NCBI RefSeq assembly: GCF_047511655.1
Contig: NC_133389.1
Span: 127,231,973-127,295,972 of the forward strand
DNA length: 64,000 nt
Source of the DNA: Castor canadensis
Taxonomy: Eukaryota; Chordata; Mammalia; Rodentia; Castoridae
Direction: 5' to 3'
The notes below the pieces were generated by a model. The model did no database searches. It had not been told where the DNA came from and worked only from the letters and a program-made list of their open reading frames with translations. Each line of letters opens with the position of its first letter. Within the stretch, counting starts at the first letter, position 1. Positions 55,416 through 64,000 of this stretch are shown piece after piece. Both the position numbers and the translations under genes were made by a program.

Positions 55416-55531
55416 TATTAAGGGATTAATTGTGCCCTCCATCTGTTTGTTGAAGTCCTAACCCCCAGAATGTGAAAGTACTTAGAGATAGGGTCTTTAA
55501 AGAAATAATTAAAGTAAAATGAGGTCATATG
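55416..55531 (+). mobile_element. MLT1-like LTR, 5' half
   Basis: ggattaattgtgccctccat, gttgaagtcctaacccccag and gagatagggtctttaaagaa; breaks off at the next LTR. Confidence 0.75.
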
Positions 55532-55855
55532 GTGTCCTAGTCTGTTTTGTGACACTATAACAGAATATCTGATGCTGGGTAGTTTATAAAGTAAAAGAGG
55601 TTTATTTGGCTTACAATTATTGTGGCTGAGGAGAGCCCCATGGCTCTGTTACAATATGGCAGAGAAGCAGAAAGGAATTAGCTTGTAAAAGCAGGGGCCA
55701 AGCACCTGGGATGGCCTCACCTGTATAACGACCTTCTCTTGTAAGAACTCAACTTGAGAAACCAGTATTAATCCATTCATGAAGATCAAACCCCCAATGA
55801 CCTAATTGTCTTCCACCAGGCCCCATCTATTAAAGGTTCCACTACCTCTATTTAT
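55532..55855 (-). mobile_element. MST/MLT1-like LTR, reversed
   Basis: gtcctagtctgttttgtgac, agtttataaagtaaaagagg, ccattcatgaagatcaaacc and ccaccaggccccatctatta. Confidence 0.8.
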
Positions 55856-55857
55856 AT

Positions 55858-56508
55858 TCAACAGAATTTTATTAAGCCATAGAGAATGAAATTTGCAGGT
55901 AAGTGGATAGAACAGGAGAGCATCATCTTAAGTGAAGTTAGCCAGGTTCAGAAAGTCTAAGGCCACATGTTCTCTCATATGTGGGATATAGGCCCAATAC
56001 AAATACAAACAATATTACATATACATAGAAGTATACAGAGCATGTATCCAAAAGTGGGACTGGTTGAGAAGACCAAGGGAGGAGGGAAAGAAGGAAAGAA
56101 AGACAAAAAATAATGAAGTACGTCACATCTGTGTAGAAACAAGACACAAGGAAACACATTGAAAACTTAACATGGGTTTAGGGAAAAGAGCAAGGAAGGG
56201 CAGTGGAGAGAAAGGCCAGATTGACTTAAGCACAATATATGTACAGGTTATAATACCAAAGCAAAACTCCCACTGAACAAAGAGCAGACACCTAAACAAT
56301 GAAGGACAAGAATAAAAAACAGATTATGCTAAGGGATAGGCACTAATTAGAGGGGGTGGGTAAAACAAGGAAGTAAAGAAGGTGAAGTTGGGTAATGTAC
56401 TTTCTATACAAGAGTGAATATAGAATTTATAAACCTGTTGAACTTACCATAAGAAGCGGACGAAGGTAAAAAGAAAAATGAAGGGGATGAACCAATTCAG
56501 GATGCAAT

Positions 56509-56559
<51 letters not shown>

Positions 56560-56965
56560 GAAATATCAAAATGTCTCTTTTTTTTTTTTCTCAAAAACAG
56601 AGGACAGGAACATAAACCAAGTCCTGTATGGATGTGAGTACCAGTGGGAGGATATAAGGAAAGGGAGTAGGATGTGAATATGGTGGAAATATGTATTCAT
56701 GCATGAATGTGGAAGAATGAGACCTGTTGAAACTATTCTAAGAATGGGGTGGTGAATTTAACTAAGATACATTGTAAACACTTTTGTAAATGTCACAGTG
56801 CACCCTTAGTACAACAATAATACGATAATTTTAAAATTAGGAGAAAAAAGTAAGGAAGGGAGATGGGGTAGAAATATGAAGGGGAAAATCTAACCAAGGT
56901 ACACTATAAGCACATATGGAAATGTCACAATTAAACCTTCCCCATACAAATAATATATGGATAAA
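55858..56965 (+). mobile_element. L1 3' end with doubled terminus and (AC)n
   Basis: aattttattaagccatagag, aagtgaagttagccaggttc, catgttctctcatatgtggg (ORF2 end/3' UTR). It contains a pure AC run at 56515-56557. Two L1 termini follow each other: 56755-56815 (aaatgtcacagtgcaccctt) and 56890-56960 (aaatgtcacaattaaacctt). Confidence 0.8.
56515..56557. repeat. (AC)n microsatellite
   Basis: 43 uninterrupted bases of AC, the longest perfect microsatellite in the window, inside an L1 3' UTR. Confidence 0.98.
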
Positions 56966-57199
56966 ATGTTTTTAAAAAATGAGAAAAATGTTTAAATGTT
57001 ATTTCAATAAGTTTCTGTTAATTTTAATGACTCTGACCATGTAAAATTAATACATTTTTATAATTCTTAACCTTGAACTTTTCCAGTATTACTTGTAGCA
57101 TTTGTACCTCTTTGGTGTGTTTTTTAGCAGAGCGGTTAAGAACATGGGAGAATTTACATAAGGAAACAGGCAATTATATAACTTGTTTTTAAAACACAC

Positions 57200-57292
57200 A
57201 CCAATGACTGGAGGTGTAGCTCAGTGGGAGAGCATTTGCCTAGCATATGCAAAGTCCTGAGTTCAATCCCAGCACTGCAAAAAATAAAATTG
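57200..57292 (+). repeat. ID-like SINE
   Basis: gactggaggtgtagctcagt, gcatttgcctagcatatgca and gagttcaatcccagcactgc. Confidence 0.9.
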
Positions 57293-57299
57293 TAATAAA

Positions 57300-58648
57300 A
57301 AAATTAAGACACCCCAAAATACAGAGTTACAACCTTTCCCAAGCCTGCTAGAGTTCTTACAAGATTGCAAAAGTCATCTTCCTTCAAAGATAGCACTTTG
57401 TGCAGTAATGATGGAGACAGAAATGGGCTGTATGCTATCTGAGGTCAGAGGAATAAAGAGAAAGATGGGGTGACATGTGTCTATAGCCTCACTCGTTAGA
57501 GCCGGAAAGAACATTTTAGGCACAAAACAAAAGAGACTACAAGAAGATCATCTCTGTCATGATGAAGGCATTGGGAAAACTGTGTGCTTGCCATACAGTT
57601 TAAGGTTGGAGTCATCTCACTAAAATTTGCTTCAAGCACTTTTCAAGGTGATTTCTTGTGACTCAGTTCTTACATTCTAAAGGAAATGAGAATTTGCTAT
57701 GCACTTGCACCATAAAATTTAAGAGTTGAAATTATATTTTGTTGGTAGAAGATAACACCTACAAAAAAATCCAGTCTGTACAAACAAACAAAAAACAGCC
57801 CAGAGAATTATGGAGGAAGAGTTGCGACAGATAATAATCTACCAGAGACTATATAACCTCATCATCATTGCTACAATAAAGGAAGACGGACGGTTGGATT
57901 TTGGCCCATGTCTTCCTCACTTTCTGCTTGAGTTACCGTCCTCTTTAGTTTCTAGCAAAGATTACAATCTGTAATTACTAATTACTAATTAAAGATTACC
58001 AATCAATTCCAGCCTGCTTCATCCATCTTCCACCTCATATCAATTGCAATATCATGGAAGTGTGGTGGAGGACAGTGACTTAAGCAGTAAAAGAAGCAGT
58101 CATGGTCCAAAAAATGGGCCAGCCTTCCTTTATCGTCCTGGGGCTTTTTCACCCAATCGAAGTGAGATTACAGGGCTGTGCTTCTTCCTTTGTAGTAACC
58201 AGTGTCAGATTTCTCTCTGTCTTACTCTCTCTTGCTCTTATTCATCATCAAAAGATTCCTCATCCTATGTACCATGAATTCCCACTTTAACTCCAGAGGA
58301 TTAGTAGGTCATTTTTAGATGGGAAGTAAGGAAGTGTATCTGTCTCTGACCTTACATTCTATACATCCTCCCATCTTATTGGTAGTCTCCTATTGAGTTT
58401 ATGGAAGACTCTGACTCCACCATCAACTTAAAGTTTAAATTAGCTGTAGTCCTCTCTTCTGTCCTACTCACCACCCTAAATGATGCCCTATGGTGCTTGC
58501 TGATGGTGAGGAAGACCACAAAATCTCACCCCTGCCCCACTCATTTTGTTACTGTGATAATCCAATGAGTAATGTATGTGAAAGGTCCTTGCAAACTCAA
58601 TTGCACTTTCATAGTATTTCGTATACACTAGAAAAACTATCCTGCAAT
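57300..58648. other. No gene or recognised repeat
   Basis: 1.35 kb intergenic. Overlapping 60-77 codon frames at 58044-58290 have no recognised domain. Confidence 0.5.
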
Positions 58649-58651
58649 TCA

Positions 58652-58884
58652 TTTTTTTCTTTGTTCTTTTGGCAGTACTAGGGTTCGAACCTAAGGCCTC
58701 ACATTTGCTAGCCACGCGCTCTGCTGCTTGAACCATTCCACCAGTCTTTTTTTTTCTTTTGTCTGGGTGTTTTCGAGATAGCATCTTGCAAACTGTTTGC
58801 CCAGACTGGCTTCAAACTATGATCCTCCTGATCTCTTCCTTCTGAGTAGCTAGGATTACAGGCATGAGCCACTGGCACCCAGCC
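58652..58884 (-). repeat. Composite SINE dimer, reversed
   Basis: gcagtactagggttcgaacc, cactctgctgcttgaacc-like box, gtttgcccagactggcttca and ggcatgagccactggcaccc. Confidence 0.87.
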
Positions 58885-58885
58885 G

Positions 58886-59205
58886 TTTTACCATTTTAAA
58901 GTGTGTAACTCAGTGTCATTAAGTACATTCATGATGTCATACAGTGATTACCATTATCCATCTCTGAAACTTTGTCATCATCTTAAGTTGAAAGTCTGTA
59001 CTCATTAAACAGTAACTCCCCACTTACCTCTCACTCTAGCCATTGATAGCCACCATTCTATTTTTTCATCTCTAGACATCTGACTTTTCTAAATGCTTCA
59101 TATAAGTATAATCATAATACACGTCTTCTTGCGTCTACTTCATTTAGCATAATGTTTTAATGGTTATCCATGTTGTGATGTGTGCCTTATACTTTTATCA
59201 AAAAA
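58886..59205 (-). mobile_element. Ancient L1 3'-region fragment, reversed
   Basis: tttaaagtgtgtaactcagt, tagccaccattctatttttt and ggttatccatgttgtgatgt. Confidence 0.7.
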
Positions 59206-59210
59206 TCATT

Positions 59211-59555
59211 TGTTAGCCAGGCATGGTGGCTCATGGCTGTAATCCTAGCTACTAAGGAGGCTGAGATTGGGAGTATCATGGTTCTAGGCCAGCCTGAGCA
59301 AAAAAGTTCAAGAGACACCCCCCCACACACACAAAAACCAATAAAAGCTGGGCATAGTGGCATGTACCTGTCATCATAGCTACATGGGAAGCTTAAAGAT
59401 TGAGGTCCGGGCAGATCAGCACATAAACACAAGACCTTATTTGGAAAAAAAAAAAAAGTAAATCCAAAAGGGCTGGAGGTATAGCTCAAGTGGTAGAGTA
59501 TCTGCCTACCTAGCAACAAGGCCCAGAGTTCAAACCTTAGTGTCCCCCACCACCC
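59211..59555 (+). repeat. Composite SINE trimer
   Basis: ccaggcatggtggctcatgg, gctgggcatagtggcatgta and ggctggaggtatagctcaag modules in the 7SL-7SL-ID order, with A/C-rich linkers. Confidence 0.87.
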
Positions 59556-59557
59556 CT

Positions 59558-60130
59558 CTTTGATCCTCCCATTAAAGTTGATGGAGTAAAGATTATAGAT
59601 GCTGTGTTAGCTGTAGGTGTGTTGCCAAGACATGGAAAGAGTTCTATTCATTAGAATGGTATCTACTTTCTCAGAATGAGGAGTGGGGTGGTGAGCTAGA
59701 GAGCTTGAGAGTTCAGTAAGAGTAGCCTAACAGAGAATCATGTTTTGGGTAGTCTCCTGATAATGATCAATATCTACAAAGTTACTCTTTCTTCTTCCCA
59801 CCACTCTCATACCCTAAACCTTTGCCAAGATTTGACCAGAGCCACAGTCATTCAAAGGTTGACTGGGACTAGAGCAGAGCCATTCACATAGCTCATGACA
59901 GCAGGCCTTGTTACTCCTGTTGGCTGTTCACAGGAGGCTTCATTGCCTTGCCAGGTGGACCTGTCCATAGGGCTGCTTGGGTGTCCTCATGAAATGCCAC
60001 CTGCTTTTCCTAGAGTGAATGTTTCAAGGGAGAACAAGGAAGAATTCTTAATGCCATTTACAACCCATTGTTTTCATCATATTCTATTTGTCATTAAGTC
60101 TAGCCAACTATTAAGGAGAGAGGAATTAAA
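59558..60130. other. No gene or recognised repeat
   Basis: The 86-codon frame at 59895-60155 runs into a SINE and is not supported. Confidence 0.5.
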
Positions 60131-60141
60131 TGCCACCTCTT

Positions 60142-60267
60142 TTTATTGTTTTTGATTTTTTTAGACAGGGTCTTGCTAGTAGCTCATGCTGACCTTGAAC
60201 TCAAAATCTCCTGCCTCCATCTCCCAAATGCTGGGGTTGCAAGAGTATACCACAATGCCCGTCCAAG
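60142..60267 (-). repeat. 7SL-derived (B1-like) SINE with target duplications
   Basis: agacagggtcttgctagtag, ctcctgcctccatctcccaa and gctggggttgcaagagtata. Flanks tgccacctctt at 60131-60141 and 60268-60278. Confidence 0.9.
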
Positions 60268-60279
60268 TGCCACCTCTTG

Positions 60280-61100
60280 ACAGGAAGAGTTCCAAATAAT
60301 ATGAACGTATTTCAAAATCACCACAGTACGAATATTATTTCCTTACGGTAATTTAAAGATCTTTGAAAAGGGCCTCTTGGTTTAAGAACTCCAGAATGTC
60401 CATAACTTCCTGGCCTTCCAGAGGCTGTTTGGTGCCAGACATGACTTGCTTTTCTAATTGTGGATTGGAAGTGATCCATACTCTGCTCTTCCTTCCCCTC
60501 CAAACACATTTTGGCTCAGCTAGTGGTTAAAATAGCTCAATACCCTGCAATCATAAATGTTGTAGAGCTATAGGAAGAGGGAAAAAGCTTGAAGTAGGTG
60601 TTATTTTCTCCCTCTGTGGTACAATAGCAATGGAAATGCCAAGTAGAATCACCACAATATGTTACAGCCCCTGGACTTGCCCAACTGGAGGCCAGCACTC
60701 CATAAAACCAATGAGGATAGGATCATTTGCCTTTTAATAACAGATCCTTATGTTGTAAAAATCTAGACTATAACATTCCTCCAAGTAGCCCCTACCATGC
60801 CATATTTAAACTATTTATTTTTAAATGCAAGTTATAGGGACACATGAGAAATAAATCTTCAGAATCTAGGAACCTGTTAAAGTTATACAGCTTCCAAAAA
60901 CATCAACAAACAGCAACCAGTTTAAGCAGTGGCAGCATTGGGCTGATTCCAGGCGTGCCTTAGCTGACAAGCTGAAGGGAAATGGGTGCAATACAAGAAG
61001 GAATCTAATTCAGATCTGTCTTCAAATGCCTGTTGTCTGTTCTATCAAAGACACTCCATATTGACACAGTGCAAGCTCTTGAGTCTCAATAAAATCTATT
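60280..61100. other. No gene or recognised repeat
   Basis: Intergenic, nothing supported. Confidence 0.45.
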
Positions 61101-62060
61101 CTTCACTTTCTTCTAACTCATCTGCAGACTGTTGACATTTTCTTTTATTTTAACACTGATGTTTTTCTTTTCCATTGGAGATTTGAGCACTGATGTTGTA
61201 ACTGCTTATCACACAGCTGGCCCTGTTCTGATGTTCTTCTGAATGTCCCTTCATTTTCCTGATGGTCCTGTGATCCAATCTACAATCCATTTAAAAACAA
61301 AACATTTCATGTGCCATTTTATGCTGTGGCTCTTTTTGAGTTCCATTTCAGCTTCATTAATATTGATGCTGTCAGTCTCCATGCTTATTTCAGAAAATTC
61401 TTTAAAATTAATCTTCAGAATTCACTGTGATTTGTTGCTGTTTTGTGCGTCAGCCCCAGTACAGCTTGCCTCTCGTTAATTTTGTTTTTCTTTATTTTTA
61501 TGCGTCTGCTATGACTGTTCTCTTACTTGTACTGCTGGTATACGTCAAGTCCTTTATGGAATCCCAGTTTCGTCTCTGCCTTTCACTGTGATTTTCCATC
61601 ATTAGGGACCTCTTGAATAAAAATGTAGCCCTTGTTTCTGACAGAGTCCAGATTCCTTTTCTTTTCTTTCTGTGTGATTTTCCATCATTATGGTTCTTAA
61701 ATTTCTTGAATAATGATATATAGTATGAACAAATGGACAGAGCCATAATGGCTTCATCAGTGTTTTCTAAAATGTATCTGTAGCTTTGAGAGCACATGGA
61801 GCCACAGCAGAATCTTCTATGTATGTAAAAGAATTTTTTAAAATAGATTTGTGGTCTGTTGGTGACAGTGCGATGGTGCATCAATAATTTACATTCTTGC
61901 TCACAGGATCTGCTTGTTAAAATGCCAGATCCATGGCGGCTAGGTTAGAGTATCCTTACGTCTCAATGTCTTTGAGTAATGACAGTGCAATGGTATATCT
62001 GTTTGGTTTTTTTTTTAACATTTTCAAAGTAGCCAATATTTTCCTTCATTGGGAAAATAT
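61100..62060 (-). other. Unidentified region with coding-like minus frames and diverged internal repeats
   Basis: Contains a 128-codon frame (61498-61884) and nearby short acidic or lysine-rich frames on the same strand. Within it, tgtgattttccatcatta occurs at 61587-61604 and again at 61673-61690 (spacing 86), with related flanks. gacagtgcgatgg near 61866 and gacagtgcaatgg near 61981 form a second pair. No protein family is recognised. It could be a decayed retrocopy of a repeat-containing mRNA or simply an unclassified repeat. Confidence 0.3.
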
Positions 62061-62061
62061 T

Positions 62062-62445
62062 GCTAAGTTGGAAGTCACACTAATTTTAAAAAGTGAAGTA
62101 GATAAAACCAAACTTTCCTAATTTGAGATATTTTGTCTGTTAGAATGAGTAATTTTATTGACCACTTCTGGATGAAATAACTCCGTGTTTCCAGTTATGA
62201 TCAGGTAAGGAGGCATCATGGGTGAGAGAAGAACAGTGTTCAAATGTAATAACTGCAGTTGACTAAAGCTAAGCCAATAAATGCCACAAAATGAGAGTGC
62301 AAAGCTGAAAAATATTGGCTGTCCAATCATTGCTATAAAAATAAGGAGAGAAAGTAATGCTAAAATGAGACATATAAGGTATACTGTTCACTTTTAGTTT
62401 AAAAACTACACCTGCTTCATGTTCAGAATATCAGTTACCAACTGA
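62062..62445. other. No gene or recognised repeat
   Basis: Intergenic; a 70-codon minus frame (62118-62330) is not supported. Confidence 0.45.
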
Positions 62446-62448
62446 AGA

Positions 62449-62815
62449 ATTCACAGTCACAAAGAGACAAACATTGTATGTTTTCTCTCAGGTGCAGAAT
62501 CTAGATCTTTTTTTAAAAAACGATCACATCTTAAAAAAAAAAAAAAGGGCTGGTAGAGTGGCTCAAGTGGTAGAGCGTCTGCCTAGCAAGTGTGAGGCCC
62601 CGAGTTCAAACCCCAGTACCGCAAAGAAAAAAAAAAAAAAAAGATGTGAAAGTAGAAGGAGACAATTTGGGAAAAGGAAGGGACTAAGCAGGAGGGGGAG
62701 GGGGCTACAGAGAGTAATGGGGAGTAAATTTGATCAAAGTACATTATATATGTGTATGAAAATGACATAATGAAACCCATTATTTTGTATAATTAGTATA
62801 TGCTAATAAAAAAAA
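62449..62815 (+). mobile_element. L1 3' end split by an ID-like SINE
   Basis: acattgtatgttttctctca, aatttgatcaaagtacatta and atgacataatgaaacccatt, ending in a ctaataaaaaaaa tail. SINE at 62547-62642. Confidence 0.8.
62547..62642 (+). repeat. ID-like SINE, well preserved
   Basis: gggctggtagagtggctcaa, tggtagagcgtctgcctagc and gttcaaaccccagtaccgc with a long A-tail. It keeps CpGs in the A-box and B-box regions, so it is probably one of the youngest copies here. Confidence 0.93.
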
Positions 62816-62972
62816 GGAATTCAGAGTAGTCTCAAGCAGTTTTTTTAAAATACCCTAAACTAGCATAACCTAGACATCTGGCATTTCAGAGTATTTGACA
62901 AATCTGTGATGCTGAAATGATTACAAAGTTAAGCAAAAGAGATTTAGTAGTTTCCCCTAGAAAACAGCAAAT

Positions 62973-63165
62973 ATAGACAGATGTTGTGGTGCACACCATA
63001 ATCCCAGCTACACTGGAGGCTGCAGCTAGGAGGATCATGGTCAGAGCCTGGCCTCAAGCAAAAACCAGATCCTATCTGAAAAATAAGTTGGGGGTAGAGC
63101 ACTTGCCTAGCAAGTATAAGGCCCTAAGTAGTTCAATCCCCAGTATTGCCACAAAAAAAAAAAAA
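62973..63165 (+). repeat. Composite SINE dimer
   Basis: agatgttgtggtgcacacca, cagctaggaggatcatggtc, then gttgggggtagagcacttgc and an A-tail. The left unit resembles the trimer middle module. Confidence 0.83.
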
Positions 63166-63219
63166 GGAGAAGAAAACAGTGTGGTGTGAACCTAGAAATC
63201 AGAAGATTCTTAGTCCTTG

Positions 63220-63885
63220 GTTTATTGTTAATGCAGTCATGCATTGCTTAATGATGAAGGTATATTCTGAGAAATGCACCATTAGACAGTTTTGTTGTGT
63301 GAAGATGATAGAGTGTACTTATACAAACCTAGTCAGTATAGCCTATCACCCACCTATGCTATGTGGTATATACATATGGTATGGCCTAGTGCTCCTAGGG
63401 CCATGATAAACAAACAAACACCATGAGATTAAGTCAAACACAAGAGAAAATTATTCAGTCAAGAGATAAGATAAATAAGAGATGTATAAGGTTGCTGCCA
63501 ATATAAAATGGTGTTCTGTCTTACAATAAAATAGAAGGGTACACTATACTATAATTAAAACACAGTAAATACAAAACCATGAACGCAATGGTTTACAATC
63601 ATTATCAAGAAGTATGATGCTAGGAGCAGGTTCAAGTGGTGAGCACCCACCTAGCAAACTCAAGGTGTGGAGTTCAAACACCAGTACCTCAAAAAAAGAT
63701 ACTATGCATGTTGTATGTGCTATATTTTTATAGTACTGGCTTCACTGTACCACAACTGCATGAGCAATGCTTTGAGTTATTATGTCAGTAGGGGCAATTC
63801 CATTCTAATCATATAGGACCATGCTCAGATATGCAGAAGTCCATGACTGACCAAAGCATTGTTCTACAGTGCACAACTGCACTGT
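63220..63885 (+). mobile_element. Tigger-family (MER2-like) DNA transposon
   Basis: Left end cagtcatgcattgcttaatg then attctgagaaatgcaccatt, gagtgtacttatacaaacct and ctagtgctcctagggcc. The right part atgtcagtaggggcaattcc and catataggaccatgctcaga fits the same family. An ID-like SINE interrupts it at 63620-63698. No transposase frame survives. Confidence 0.75.
63620..63698 (+). repeat. ID-like SINE
   Basis: gcaggttcaagtggtgagca, acctagcaaactcaaggtgt and gttcaaacaccagtacctc with an A-tail. Confidence 0.85.
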
Positions 63886-64000
63886 GCTACAGGACTTCAT
63901 CAGAATTATATCAGTTACTTTATCAATACTTTCCATATTTTTAAATAAAAACTAAAATGCTTACAAAATTAATAGATATCTCACGATATGCAAAAATTAA

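Overview
This is a mammalian genomic window, most likely from a rodent. It is AT-rich and dominated by transposon remains, with split coding exons, a CpG-island promoter and no bacterial-style operons. The commonest repeats are tRNA-derived ID-like SINEs with internal A and B boxes, and dimers or trimers joining 7SL-derived (B1/Alu-like) units to an ID-like unit. I saw no murid B2 or B4 elements. From memory, this composite SINE style suggests a castorimorph such as beaver, but a repeat-library search would be needed to confirm the species.

The only gene I can support is the 5' part of OLA1 (Obg-like ATPase 1, YchF/OBG family GTPase-fold protein), on the minus strand. Its CpG-island promoter and predicted noncoding exon 1 lie at about 32.9-34.0 kb. 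Coding exons 2, 3 and 4 are at 31862-31962, 19284-19427 and 15924-16051. Splice sites and phases agree exactly, giving residues 1-124 plus the first base of codon 125. The remaining exons would lie beyond the left edge. Positions 1-15923 are therefore intron 4, and 34.0-64.0 kb is upstream intergenic DNA in which I see no functional gene.

Layout: 1-16 kb is intron 4 with MIR, L2, several L1 tails, SINEs, a DNA-transposon fossil and a probable 3'-UTR retrocopy. 16-32 kb holds exons 4 to 2, separated by introns packed with nested SINE/L1/LTR/Tigger insertions. 32-34 kb is the promoter region. 34-64 kb holds a 1.7 kb minus-strand L1, MaLR-type LTRs, an RPL37A processed pseudogene, an L2, a MER5A-like element and a Tigger-like transposon.

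The most interesting observations are two SINE insertions lying 24 and 38 nt upstream of OLA1 exons 4 and 2, inside the splice-acceptor region. Others are trimeric SINEs with target-site duplications showing that they move as one unit, a 44-bp L1 insertion with perfect duplications, and an RPL37A retrocopy nested in the tip of an LTR. I found no convincing undescribed biological system. Repeat names come from recalled consensus sequences, not from a search.
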